64,000 nucleotides of DNA. Origin: Nocardia sp. NRRL S-836 (lineage in GTDB: Bacteria; Actinomycetota; Actinomycetes; Mycobacteriales; Pseudonocardiaceae). Under the pieces are notes generated by a model, which was given only the letters and a program-made list of their open reading frames with translations, had not been told where the DNA came from and made no database searches. Below are positions 35,733 to 43,221 of this stretch, in pieces (positions within the stretch are counted from its first letter, which is position 1; every line of letters begins with the position of its first letter). The stretch spans positions 62,001 through 126,000 of the forward strand of contig NZ_LGDY01000080.1 of assembly GCF_001279525.1 (NCBI RefSeq). Reading direction: 5' to 3'. The translations under genes were made by a program, and so were the position numbers.

Positions 35733-36106
35733 GACTTGCCCGGTGGGCTGTACCGGTTGCCGTGCTTGACGAGCACGGTGTCGGCGCGCATGGTGTGGTC
35801 CGCGTCGAACTCGCCCTCGACCACCGCACCCTGACCCTCGCGGAACATCACCGGCACCGCTCCGACCAGCACGACGCTGACCTCCGCGGCGTCGTCGCGG
35901 AGCCGGAACCGCACCTCGTGGCCGTCGTCGCGCACCGAGCCGGCCGTGACCTGGCCTCCCAGCCGGATCCGCTCCCCCTGCGGCGTCGCGGCGACCTCAC
36001 CCGGCGTCCGGTAGTAGACGAGGCTGTCGCTCATCCCCTCGACCAGCACCCACCCCAACGCCACGGCAAGGGCGCAGACCGGCACGGCCACCCTCGTCCT
36101 GCTCAC
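35729..36106 (-). CDS. ccmE: Haem chaperone CcmE
   Basis: 125 aa from GTG 36106, overlapping the ccmD stop (GTGA). An N-terminal anchor helix (5-23) precedes the OB-fold domain with YYRTPGEV and RIRLGGQV. The covalent haem site is the HxxxY form, His115 and Tyr119 in LVKHGNRYSPPG. Some Gram-positive and archaeal CcmE proteins have Cys in place of His; here the His form of proteobacteria is present. CcmE binds haem covalently and hands it to CcmF. Confidence 0.92.
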   Translation of the reverse strand: MSRTRVAVPVCALAVALGWVLVEGMSDSLVYYRTPGEVAATPQGERIRLGGQVTAGSVRDDGHEVRFRLRDDAAEVSVVLVGAVPVMFREGQGAVVEGEFDADHTMRADTVLVKHGNRYSPPGKS

Positions 36107-36222
36107 CGCCGCTCACCTGCCCGCAGCAGCGCCTTCGCCCGGCTGATCCGCGACCTCAGCGAGGCGATGTGCCCGCCGACGGCCGCCGCGGTCACCAGCA
36201 CCCCCGCGACCAGGTAGCTCAT
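36103..36222 (-). CDS. ccmD: Small haem-exporter accessory protein CcmD
   Basis: Only 39 aa. ATG 36222 overlaps the ccmC stop (ATGA) and the stop overlaps the ccmE GTG start. The protein begins MSYLVAGVLVTAAAVGGHIA, one membrane helix, followed by a basic tail (SRISRAKALLRAGERR). Position between ccmC and ccmE, size and topology match CcmD, which helps release holo-CcmE from the CcmABC complex. It is easily missed because of its length. Confidence 0.85.
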   Translation of the reverse strand: MSYLVAGVLVTAAAVGGHIASLRSRISRAKALLRAGERR

Positions 36223-36929
36223 CGCCCGCTCCTCACCGCGGGGCCGAGCGCCGCGGCCGTCAGTCGTTCCTCGAGCCGCCGCAACCGCATCCTGGTGCCC
36301 ACCAGCCACAGGTAGGCGAACGTGAACGCCACGACGGCGAGCAGGAGCGTGACCAGCATCGGCGCCGCCACCGTCGGCCCGTCGACCCGCAGCACCGAGG
36401 CGGGCTGGTGCAGTGACCGCCACCAGACCACGGACAGGTGCACGATCGGGACGTTGACGAACCCGGCGACCCCGATCACCGCCGCCCACCGGTAGGCCCG
36501 CGCCGGGCTGTCGGGAAGCCGTCGCACCGCCAGGTAGCCGAGGTAGGTGAGCAGCAGCACGGCGGTCGTCGTCAAGCGGGGGTCCCAGGTCCACCAGGTC
36601 CCCCACACCGGGCGCCCCCACAACGCGCCGAGCACGATCGTCAGCGCCGCGAACACGACCCCCGCCTCCGCCGAGGCCTCGCCGAGCCGGTCCCAGCGCG
36701 CCTGGCCGGTGCGCAGGTAGGCGACGCCCGCGACGAACACCACGGTGAACGACAGGTAGGCGAGCCAGGCGGCCGGAACGTGCAGGTACATCAGCTTCTG
36801 GATCGGCCCCTGCTCCGCGTCGGCCGGCACGAGCGCGGCCGCCAGCAGCGCGGCCAGGCCGCTGGCCGTCGCGCACCAGGCCGTGACCACCTGCCCGCGT
36901 GCACCCAGCACCGCGTACATGGCACGCAT
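36219..36929 (-). CDS. ccmC: Haem-handling membrane protein CcmC
   Basis: 236 aa from ATG 36929, one base from the ccmB stop. It has six hydrophobic segments and the WWD motif GTWWTWDPRLTTTAVLLLTY near residues 110-129, with haem-ligand His in MYLHVPAAWLAY (H50) and VNVPIVHLSVVWWRSLHQP. CcmC loads haem onto CcmE. Spacing, length (family about 240 aa) and neighbours all agree. Confidence 0.93.
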   Translation of the reverse strand: MRAMYAVLGARGQVVTAWCATASGLAALLAAALVPADAEQGPIQKLMYLHVPAAWLAYLSFTVVFVAGVAYLRTGQARWDRLGEASAEAGVVFAALTIVLGALWGRPVWGTWWTWDPRLTTTAVLLLTYLGYLAVRRLPDSPARAYRWAAVIGVAGFVNVPIVHLSVVWWRSLHQPASVLRVDGPTVAAPMLVTLLLAVVAFTFAYLWLVGTRMRLRRLEERLTAAALGPAVRSGR

Positions 36930-36930
36930 G

Positions 36931-37605
36931 TCAGTCCTCCACCATGTGCTCGTAGAACAGCAGCCCGACCGACCAGAACGCCACGTCGTAGGCGAGGAGC
37001 AGGCCCAGCCAGCCGGTCACCTCCGCGCCACGTCCCTCCAGGGCGGCGCCCGTGGCCCTGGAGGCGGCGACAAGCAGCGGGACCGCGAGCGGGAAGACCA
37101 GCAGGGGCAGCAACGCCTCCCGGCCGCGCGACGCGCCCGCGACGACGCCGAGCAACGCGCCGAGCCCCGCCAGACCGCAGACGCCCAGCACCACCACCGC
37201 GACGAGCGCCGGCAGCGATACCGCCTGCCCCGCGCCGTAGAGCAGGCCCACCGTCAGCAGCACGCCCACCTGCAACACCAGCAACTGCACCGCGAGCGCC
37301 GTCGCCTTGCCCGCGAAGAGGCCACCCCGGTCGACCGGCGAGAGCACCAGCCCGGTGAACGCGTCGTCCGCGAACTCGGCCTCGTAGCTGCGGCGGCTCG
37401 TGAGGACCGTGCCGAACAGGCCGGCGACCCAGACGAGGCCGGGGGCCGCGCCGCGCAACGCGGTCGCGTCCGGGCCCATCGCGAGTCCGAACGCGACCAC
37501 CAGCGTCGCCACGAACGGGATCACCACCGCCGCGGCGTGCCGGGCGCGGACCTCGACCCGCAGGTCCTTCGCCACGACGGCCGCCATGGCGGCCACGCGG
37601 GCCAT
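36931..37605 (-). CDS. ccmB: Haem exporter membrane subunit CcmB
   Basis: 224 aa from ATG 37605, one base overlap with the ccmA stop (TGATG); an earlier start is open but lies inside ccmA. Six hydrophobic segments are evident. VAKDLRVEVRAR at the start, LTSRRSYEAEFADDAFTGLV after the second helix and LLPLLVFPLAVPLLVAA are CcmB landmarks. CcmB forms the ABC-type complex with CcmA and CcmC that drives release of holo-CcmE. Confidence 0.9.
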   Translation of the reverse strand: MARVAAMAAVVAKDLRVEVRARHAAAVVIPFVATLVVAFGLAMGPDATALRGAAPGLVWVAGLFGTVLTSRRSYEAEFADDAFTGLVLSPVDRGGLFAGKATALAVQLLVLQVGVLLTVGLLYGAGQAVSLPALVAVVVLGVCGLAGLGALLGVVAGASRGREALLPLLVFPLAVPLLVAASRATGAALEGRGAEVTGWLGLLLAYDVAFWSVGLLFYEHMVED

Positions 37606-38297
37606 CAGCACCCGCCCGCGGCCGGGACCCGGCCCGCGTCGAGCCACACCGTGCGATCCGCCCAGTCGCCACGGCCGGGGTCGTGCGTCGCCGACAGCAC
37701 GGTGCCGCCGGCCCGCACGACTCCCCGCACGACCTCGTCGACCAGGTCCTTGGCCGCGTCGTCGCAGGAGGCGTACGGCTCGTCGAGCACCAGCAGCGAC
37801 GGGTGCCGCAGCACGACCCTGGCCAGTGCCAGCCGTTGCCGCATGCCCGGCGAGAAGGTGCGCACGAGCCCCGGCGTCGCCGCCAGACCGACCCGCTCCA
37901 GCGCCGGGCGCACACCCGCGGTGCCGAACCCGTGCACCTTGGCGCAGAACCGCAGGTTCTCCTCGGCGGTCAGCTCGTCGTACATCCTGGCGCGGTGACC
38001 GAGGAACTCGGTCCGCCGCCTGATCTCCGCGCGACCGCGGAGCAGGTCGTGGCCGAGCACCCGGCCGTGCCCGAAGGTCGGGGAGAGTGCCGTCGCCACG
38101 ATCTGCAGCAGCGTGCTCTTGCCCGCGCCGTTGTGTCCCCGCACCAGGACCGACTCGCCCTGCTCGACCCTCAGGTCCACGCGGACGAGAGCGGGCGTTC
38201 TGCCGAACAGCCGCGAGACACCGCGCAGCACCACGGCCGGCGCTCCCGCGTCGTGGCCACCCTGTGCCGCCCTCGCGGTCTCCGCCTCAGGCCGCAC
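37605..38297 (-). CDS. ccmA: Haem exporter ATP-binding protein CcmA
   Basis: 230 aa from GTG 38297, which overlaps the end of the upstream gene by 11 bp (later GTG codons near the first strand are possible). ABC ATPase motifs: Walker A GHNGAGKST, signature TFSPGMRQRLALARVVL, Walker B LLVLDEPYASCDD and the switch His in SATHDPG. The short single-domain form and the position before ccmB identify it as CcmA rather than a general transporter ATPase. Confidence 0.9.
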   Translation of the reverse strand: MRPEAETARAAQGGHDAGAPAVVLRGVSRLFGRTPALVRVDLRVEQGESVLVRGHNGAGKSTLLQIVATALSPTFGHGRVLGHDLLRGRAEIRRRTEFLGHRARMYDELTAEENLRFCAKVHGFGTAGVRPALERVGLAATPGLVRTFSPGMRQRLALARVVLRHPSLLVLDEPYASCDDAAKDLVDEVVRGVVRAGGTVLSATHDPGRGDWADRTVWLDAGRVPAAGGC

Positions 38298-39144
38298 CGG
38301 AGCCGGTCCGCGCGATCCGCCGCTCGACGAAGCGGAACGCCTCGTCGCCGGGCAGCTGCATCGGCACGTCGATCGGGTGCGACAGCGCGACGATCCGGCC
38401 GAACGGTTCGATGGACTCGTCGACACCGCGCAATGACCTCGTGCGGCGCACCTCCTCGATGTCCTCCAGCGGCACGCAGTCCTGGATGCTGACCGGGGTG
38501 CCGATGGGCGGGAAGCTCGTGACGCGCCCGTAGGCGAGGGTGCCGTGGATCGCGCGGAAGACCCCGAACTGCGTCTCGATCATCGCGTACGGGTTGAAGA
38601 ACAGCGCCGCCGGGAAACCGCCCTTGCGGCCCAGTGCCCTCGCCACCCCGAGGGACGGCTGGAAGACGTCCGGGTAGTCGCGCTTCAGCGTCTCCCCCAG
38701 GATGATCCGGATCGGCCCGATCGTCTCGTGCTCCATGCGCGCGTCCAGGTTGAGGATCTGCATCCACACGACCTGGTTGCCCGGCTCGAAGAAGCTGTCC
38801 GGCCGGACGATGAAGTCGCCTTCGGCGATGGTGGGCGACAGGGTGCAGTCCGCGGGGAGCGGGACCTCCACGCGGTGGTCCTCCTCCGGTCCCCGGTAGA
38901 CGAACGGTGCCGACCGGGAGACGGTCTGCGCCGCGGGCGGCATGGTGAACGAGACGGACGTTCCCGCGAGGTCGCCCTGCGTGACCTCCAGCGAGATGAT
39001 GAAGTGGCTGAGGAACCCGTCCACCCCGGCGCCGGGGAACGGCTTGATCTGGTCTCCCATCTGCCGGACGAGCTCGTCGTGCTCCGCGCTGAGCGCCTGG
39101 TACCTGGTCTGCAGTTCCTGATACGCGCCATCTGCCTCGGTCAT
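38287..39144 (-). CDS. Unrecognised soluble protein between cytochrome c and ccmA
   Basis: 285 aa from ATG 39144, nine bases after GAGGGGG; a TTG at 39153 is less likely. I do not recognise a family. The first 30 residues are helical and polar (coiled-coil-like: LQTRYQALSAEHDELVRQMG). The rest looks like an alpha/beta or beta-sandwich globular domain with FLSHFIISLEVTQGDLAG and VVWMQILNLDARMEHE. There is no signal peptide, haem motif or obvious catalytic motif; one Cys lies in the middle and one near the end. It starts 19 bp after the cytochrome gene and overlaps ccmA, so it is cotranscribed and probably serves the same redox system. Confidence 0.7.
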   Translation of the reverse strand: MTEADGAYQELQTRYQALSAEHDELVRQMGDQIKPFPGAGVDGFLSHFIISLEVTQGDLAGTSVSFTMPPAAQTVSRSAPFVYRGPEEDHRVEVPLPADCTLSPTIAEGDFIVRPDSFFEPGNQVVWMQILNLDARMEHETIGPIRIILGETLKRDYPDVFQPSLGVARALGRKGGFPAALFFNPYAMIETQFGVFRAIHGTLAYGRVTSFPPIGTPVSIQDCVPLEDIEEVRRTRSLRGVDESIEPFGRIVALSHPIDVPMQLPGDEAFRFVERRIARTGSGAA

Positions 39145-39163
39145 CTCTGCCAACCCCCTCGTG

Positions 39164-40366
39164 TCACCTGTTGCCCTTGCCGAAGATGCGTTCGTCGTTG
39201 GGAGACGGCGGCTCGCCGAACACCTGCTGGAAGGCGGCCCGCCAGTCCTCTCCGAAGCGGATCGGTCCCTTGTGGACGTCGTGCGGCACGTACCGCAACC
39301 GCTTCACCAACTGTGCGATCGAGTACGCGTCGTCGTCGCTCATCTGCGCGTAGAACTGCCAGAGCATCACGTGCTCCAGCGGCCGGGGACGGCCGTACTC
39401 GTCCGGCTCCACGGCGATGCCCTGCCTGATCGCGCGCACCAACCGGGGCACCGGCACGTCGGAGTTCGGCCCGTCCTTGCCGAACCGGGTGAGGTTGCCG
39501 CCGTACAGCACCGCGTATCCGGGGTACGGGAAGGCCGCGAAACCCCTTTCCTGAGCGCGCAGCGGCAGGTCTGGGCCGAGCCTGAACACGCCGACGAACG
39601 CGTCCTTCGGGTCTCCGCCGGTGAACTCCTGCAGCTGCCCGTTCTCGTGGTGGGAGTGGCATTCCTTGCAGCCGACGACCGCGGCGAGCAGGTACTCCGC
39701 GCGCTCGGGCGTCCGTCCCCTCGGCGGGTCCTTCGGGTGGGGCACCTCGGGTGCCGGCTGCGGCGGGAAGGGCAGTTCGCGGTCGGGCACCCTGTGCCGC
39801 ACCGGCGGCAGGGACTTCAGGTACTTCGCCAGCGCCTTCGCGTCGGAGTCCGCCATGTTGGCGAAGAACGTGTGCGGTGCGAACAGGAACAGGACCCGGC
39901 CGTCCGGTGTGACACCCGTCCGCAACGCGCGCACGATGTCGTCCTCGGACCAGCTGCCGATGCCCGTCTCCAGGTCGGGCGTGATGTTGCGGCTGTACAC
40001 GACACCGCTGGAGGTGGCGGACAGGCGCAGGATGAACGGCACACCACCGGCGTTGCGCCTCGTCTCGTCCAGGTACTTCTTCCAGTCGGGATCGGTGCGG
40101 AACTCGCGTTCCCGCTTGACCTGCTCGACATCGGACGGATCGGGTGGCGTCTCCGGCACGGCGGGCGGCGTGTGGCAGGCCTCGCAGACGCCGATGGTCG
40201 CCAGGTAGCGGCCCCGGGCGAGCAGTCCGTCGCCCTGCTGTTCCTGCTCGGGTGCGGCGACCTGCCGCGGTGTGCTCGTCTGCACGCTGCCGGACAGCAG
40301 CGCGACCATCATCGCGAGCAGACCGGACAGTCCCACGACGGCGTAGCGGCTTCCGTTGTGCGCCAT
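39164..40366 (-). CDS. Di-haem c-type cytochrome, membrane-anchored or exported
   Basis: 400 aa from ATG 40366. A hydrophobic segment (about 8-28, VVGLSGLLAMMVALLSG) is a signal anchor. Two haem-attachment motifs are present: C61-EA-C64-H65 (GVCEACHTPP) and C233-KE-C236-H237 (VGCKECHSHH). Each is followed by regions such as YSRNITPDLETGIGSWSEDD and YGGNLTRFGKDG that recur in cytochrome c subunits of membrane dehydrogenases. It would accept or pass electrons outside the membrane. It is the natural client of the ccm genes directly downstream and starts 3 bp after the glyoxalase-like gene. The partner dehydrogenase or oxidase is not visible here. Confidence 0.88.
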   Translation of the reverse strand: MAHNGSRYAVVGLSGLLAMMVALLSGSVQTSTPRQVAAPEQEQQGDGLLARGRYLATIGVCEACHTPPAVPETPPDPSDVEQVKREREFRTDPDWKKYLDETRRNAGGVPFILRLSATSSGVVYSRNITPDLETGIGSWSEDDIVRALRTGVTPDGRVLFLFAPHTFFANMADSDAKALAKYLKSLPPVRHRVPDRELPFPPQPAPEVPHPKDPPRGRTPERAEYLLAAVVGCKECHSHHENGQLQEFTGGDPKDAFVGVFRLGPDLPLRAQERGFAAFPYPGYAVLYGGNLTRFGKDGPNSDVPVPRLVRAIRQGIAVEPDEYGRPRPLEHVMLWQFYAQMSDDDAYSIAQLVKRLRYVPHDVHKGPIRFGEDWRAAFQQVFGEPPSPNDERIFGKGNR

Positions 40367-40369
40367 GGC

Positions 40370-40732
40370 CTACGCCGCGGGGAAGGGGCCGTGCAGCGCG
40401 AACGCGGCTCCGGTCGGGTCGACGAGAACGCTGTACCAGCTCTCGTCCGGCAGCTGCAGCGGTCCGACCGCGACGGTCGCGCCCAGACCGCGGGCCTGTT
40501 CCGTCACGGCGGCGACGTCGGCGACCTGCACGTACGGCACCCACGCCGACGGGGCGTGCGGCGCCTGCGGCATGATCCCGCCCGCGACGCCCTCACCGAC
40601 CCGGATCTCCAGGTACGGCCTGTCATCGCTGCCCGTCTGCTCCAGCCGCCAGTCGAACAGTTCCCCGTAGAACTCCTGTGCCCGCGCGAGATCACTCGTC
40701 GCGAGCTGGACGTACCCAAAGGCGTTTCCCAT
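40370..40732 (-). CDS. Glyoxalase/bleomycin-resistance-fold (VOC) protein
   Basis: 120 aa from ATG 40732. One vicinal-oxygen-chelate domain: FGYVQLATSDLARAQEFYGE at the start, then PYVQVADVAAVTEQARGLGA and VLVDPTGAAFALHGP at the end. Such proteins are single-domain lyases, dioxygenase relatives or drug-binding resistance proteins; in enediyne and bleomycin producers the last role occurs. It is first gene of the run leading through cytochrome c to ccmI, with only 3 bp to the cytochrome gene. A structured hairpin leader sits immediately before its start. Function beyond the fold is open. Confidence 0.82.
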   Translation of the reverse strand: MGNAFGYVQLATSDLARAQEFYGELFDWRLEQTGSDDRPYLEIRVGEGVAGGIMPQAPHAPSAWVPYVQVADVAAVTEQARGLGATVAVGPLQLPDESWYSVLVDPTGAAFALHGPFPAA

Positions 40733-40778
40733 GTCCGCACCTCTGCTCGGCTACCTGTCGTAGCCTGGCAGTGCGGAC
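40733..40778 (-). promoter_or_regulatory. Nested hairpin leader before the glyoxalase-cytochrome-ccm operon
   Basis: Read on the minus strand, GTCCGCAC (40778-40771) pairs with GTGCGGAC (40740-40733), which abuts the ATG. Inside, GGCTAC (40765-40760) pairs with GTAGCC (40754-40749) around the loop GACAG. The probable ribosome site (AGAGG) lies directly beside the outer stem. The structure could control translation of the first gene. Alternatively it is the terminator of the gene ending at 40838, though no T-run follows. Confidence 0.45.
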
Positions 40779-40837
40779 GGCCGCGTGCTTCTCCGAGATT
40801 GCGGTCTTGGCCGTTCGCGGTCCCGGCCGCCGCGGTC

Positions 40838-41164
40838 TCAGCCGCCGAGCGCCTTGCGCGCCTGTGCCGCGAACTCCGGCCAGGTCGCCGAGTGCTTCAC
40901 CGGCACCAGAACCCATTCCTTCATCGGCCGTCCCTTGCCCGACGGGTCGAACAGCACGGCGCCGCTCAACGCGAGCGCCTCGGCGTGCGGCTGCGCCGGC
41001 AGCTTGAACGCCACGCCTTCCTTGAACTGACAGGCGAACGCCTTGCCACCGGTCTTCAGGCACGGTTTGCCGAAGAGGCTCCCGTGGTCCACTCCGCTCG
41101 GCGCCAGCTCCTCCGCGAGCTCGTCGAAGATCTTCTTCGCCCGCACCGCGGCCGTGTCCGCCAT
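40838..41164 (-). CDS. TfoX/YjbR-like small protein
   Basis: 108 aa from ATG 41164 with GGAGGGAG upstream. The sequence KKIFDELAEELAPSG, GSLFGKPCLKTGGKAFACQF and FDPSGKGRPMKEWVLVP resembles the N-terminal TfoX or MmcQ/YjbR fold of small proteins with unclear function, often encoded near regulators. It is not exported. A 105-bp gap containing the nested hairpin separates it from the glyoxalase gene, so it may or may not share that transcript. It is divergent from an AraC-type regulator. Confidence 0.7.
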   Translation of the reverse strand: MADTAAVRAKKIFDELAEELAPSGVDHGSLFGKPCLKTGGKAFACQFKEGVAFKLPAQPHAEALALSGAVLFDPSGKGRPMKEWVLVPVKHSATWPEFAAQARKALGG

Positions 41165-41235
41165 CTCGGTCTCCCTCCACCGCTGCCGGGTGCCGGTCGA
41201 CCCGAACAGGCGATAACCATAGCCGGACCGATCGC

Positions 41236-41250
41236 TATATGATTTGCAAG
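41236..41250 (+). promoter_or_regulatory. Probable -10 box for a leaderless AraC-type regulator
   Basis: TATATG/TATGAT overlap at 41236-41243 in an AT-rich patch. A start site about seven bases downstream would coincide with GTG 41250, suggesting a leaderless transcript. No matching -35 box is obvious. Confidence 0.4.
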
Positions 41251-42014
41251 TGTCTTTGGGGGAGGGCGTTCTCACGCGAGCAGGGGTGCGGCGCGACTGG
41301 CGTCTCGGCGTGGAGCGCGCGATCGAGTGGATGACCGACCAACTACCACGGCCTCAGCACCTGTCGGACCACGCACGGGCGGCGAACCTCAGCCCGTACC
41401 ACTTCCACCGGGTGTTCCAGCAGGTCACCGGAACCACGCCGGGCAGGTTCCTGGCGGCGTTGCGGATGCACGAGGCGGAACGGCTGCTGATCAGGTCCGG
41501 CCTGCCGGTCACCGACATCGCGGTCGAGACCGGCTACGCGAGCCTCGGCACCTTCACCACCCAGTTCACCAGGCTGGCCGGGCTCTCCCCCGGCCGCCTC
41601 CGTTCCCTCGTGGACAGCCGGGGCGACGACAGGGTGGCCGACGTGGCCGGCCGATGGGCGCCGAAGCGAGCAGACGGCCCGGTGGGAATCGTGGACGGCG
41701 GCGTGGGCGTCACGTTCGCCTGCCTGGCGGGCAACGCGGACAAGCGCGTGGTGGGCACGGGCGTGCAGCGGATCAGGTTCGGAACGGTGCCGTGCGGCGA
41801 GTACCGGGTGCAGGCCGTCTGCCTGCCTCCGGCCACGTCGCTCGCCGACTCGATCGACCGCAGCCGCCTCACCGGGTGGACCGTCGCCGCTCCCCGCACG
41901 ACCACCCGCATTCCCGGCTGCCACACCGCCGCGGACATCCCACTGTCCATGCGGGCACAGCGGCCGACCGATCCACCGCTGGTGCTCGCCCTGCCCGTGC
42001 TCGCCGCGTCGTGA
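41250..42014 (+). CDS. AraC-family transcriptional regulator
   Basis: 254 aa from GTG 41250 (TTG 41244 and GTG 41286 are alternatives; the first fits leaderless initiation behind the -10 box). The DNA-binding double HTH is N-terminal: LSDHARAANLSPYHFHRVFQ and ITDIAVETGYASLGTFTTQF-like (here VTDIAVETGYASLGTFTTQF). The C-terminal 130 residues resemble a short effector-binding (GyrI-like) domain. An N-terminal HTH is the SoxS/Rob-like arrangement. It is divergent from the YjbR-like gene and convergent with the HxlR-type gene (4 bp between stops). Its target is unknown, but the cytochrome/ccm run is a candidate. Confidence 0.82.
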   Translation: MSLGEGVLTRAGVRRDWRLGVERAIEWMTDQLPRPQHLSDHARAANLSPYHFHRVFQQVTGTTPGRFLAALRMHEAERLLIRSGLPVTDIAVETGYASLGTFTTQFTRLAGLSPGRLRSLVDSRGDDRVADVAGRWAPKRADGPVGIVDGGVGVTFACLAGNADKRVVGTGVQRIRFGTVPCGEYRVQAVCLPPATSLADSIDRSRLTGWTVAAPRTTTRIPGCHTAADIPLSMRAQRPTDPPLVLALPVLAAS

Positions 42015-42018
42015 GGTC

Positions 42019-42669
42019 TCAGTCGACCAGTCCGAGCAGCCGCGTGCACCGGTGGATCGCCTCGTTCGGACCCTCGATCTTGACCGCGCCGGTGACGATC
42101 GCGTCGAACGGGGTCAGCATCCGCGCGCCGATGCGGATGAACGTGTCGGGCTCGCAGGTGATGCGCAACGTCGGCGCTTCGGCGGCGGCACGGGAGAAGG
42201 TCACCTGACCGGCGCGCACCTCGATCGTGAACACCTCCTCACCGACGTCGAACTGGTACACCTCGTCGACGGCCGGGACGCGGTCGCGCACGATCATCGA
42301 CTGCACCGCGAGGAAACCCCACTCCGCGCGCACCACCCCGGTGCCGGCGTCGCCGAGGAACCCCATGCCCCACTTGGCGAGACCGAGCACCGGCTCCCGC
42401 AACTCCTCGCCGAGCGCCGTGAGCCGGTACAGCTTGCCGCGGCCGTCACCGGGCACCGCCGCCTGCTCCACCACGCCGTGCGTCACCAGCGTCCGCAGCC
42501 GGTCGGCGAGCAGGTTGGGGCCGATGCCCGCGAGGTTGTCCATCATGTCGTTGAAGCGGGCCGGGCCGATCAGCAGCTCGCGGACGACGAGCAACGTCCA
42601 CCGCTCGCCGACGACGTTCAGGCCGCCGGCCAGTCCGCAGAACTGCCCGTAGTCCCGCTTGGCCGCCAT
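42019..42669 (-). CDS. HxlR-type winged-helix regulator with SCP2-like sterol-binding C-terminus
   Basis: 216 aa from ATG 42669, directly after GGGGTGAC. Residues 1-100 form an HxlR/MarR-like winged helix (RDYGQFCGLAGGLNVVGERW, LLADRLRTLVTHGVVEQ). Residues about 125-216 (VFTIEVRAGQVTFSRAAAEA, TFIRIGARMLTPFDAIVTG) resemble an SCP2 sterol-carrier domain that may bind a hydrophobic ligand. Regulators with this fusion are common in actinomycetes. The gene is convergent with the AraC-type regulator and follows the membrane-protein gene with a short gap. Confidence 0.82.
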   Translation of the reverse strand: MAAKRDYGQFCGLAGGLNVVGERWTLLVVRELLIGPARFNDMMDNLAGIGPNLLADRLRTLVTHGVVEQAAVPGDGRGKLYRLTALGEELREPVLGLAKWGMGFLGDAGTGVVRAEWGFLAVQSMIVRDRVPAVDEVYQFDVGEEVFTIEVRAGQVTFSRAAAEAPTLRITCEPDTFIRIGARMLTPFDAIVTGAVKIEGPNEAIHRCTRLLGLVD

Positions 42670-42730
42670 GTCACCCCGCCGTTGCCGCAGGTTCGCTTGC
42701 GACATAGACGGTAACATTCCAGCTGTCGGG

Positions 42731-43219
42731 TCACGCCGGTACGAGCGCGCTCCTGCGCCGCAGCACCACGGCCACGACCATCGGCACGAACACGACCGCG
42801 TTGTAGAACAGGTGCAGCTCGACCCGCGGGACCAGCAGCTGCACCAGGCTGGTCGGCACCGGGCGCCCTGCGAGGTGGTGCCCGGTCAGTGCCTGGAGCA
42901 GTAGCAGCAGGTGCTCGAAGTGGTGCCACACCTGGATCCACAGCGCCACGGTCCACCAGGTCCGCGCACGTCCCGTCATGCCGGGCCGCAGCAGGACGAG
43001 ACCGGCCAGCATCACCAGGGCGTACCCGTAGTGCAGCCACTCGGAGTGCACCAGCCACGGAAACGGCATGCCCAGCACGCCCAGCGCGTGGTGCACCGGC
43101 CAGCCCAGCACGTAGATCTGGTAGGCCTGCGCGAGGTGCTCGGCCCAATGGGCGATCACCACCACCATGAACCACCACAGCGCCGTCCCGTGCCGACGAC
43201 CGTTCAGCGCGGCCCACAC
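42731..43219 (-). CDS. His-rich integral membrane protein, function unknown
   Basis: 162 aa from GTG 43219. About four hydrophobic segments with many His residues placed at or near them: HWAEHLAQ, WPVHHALG, HSEWLHYG, WHHFEHLLL, TGHHLAG and VELHLFYN. The spacing hints at metal or haem ligation in the membrane, but no named family is recognised. It starts 2 bp after the methionine-synthase-like gene stop, so the two are cotranscribed. Confidence 0.65.
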   Translation of the reverse strand: MWAALNGRRHGTALWWFMVVVIAHWAEHLAQAYQIYVLGWPVHHALGVLGMPFPWLVHSEWLHYGYALVMLAGLVLLRPGMTGRARTWWTVALWIQVWHHFEHLLLLLQALTGHHLAGRPVPTSLVQLLVPRVELHLFYNAVVFVPMVVAVVLRRRSALVPA

Positions 43220-43221
43220 CG

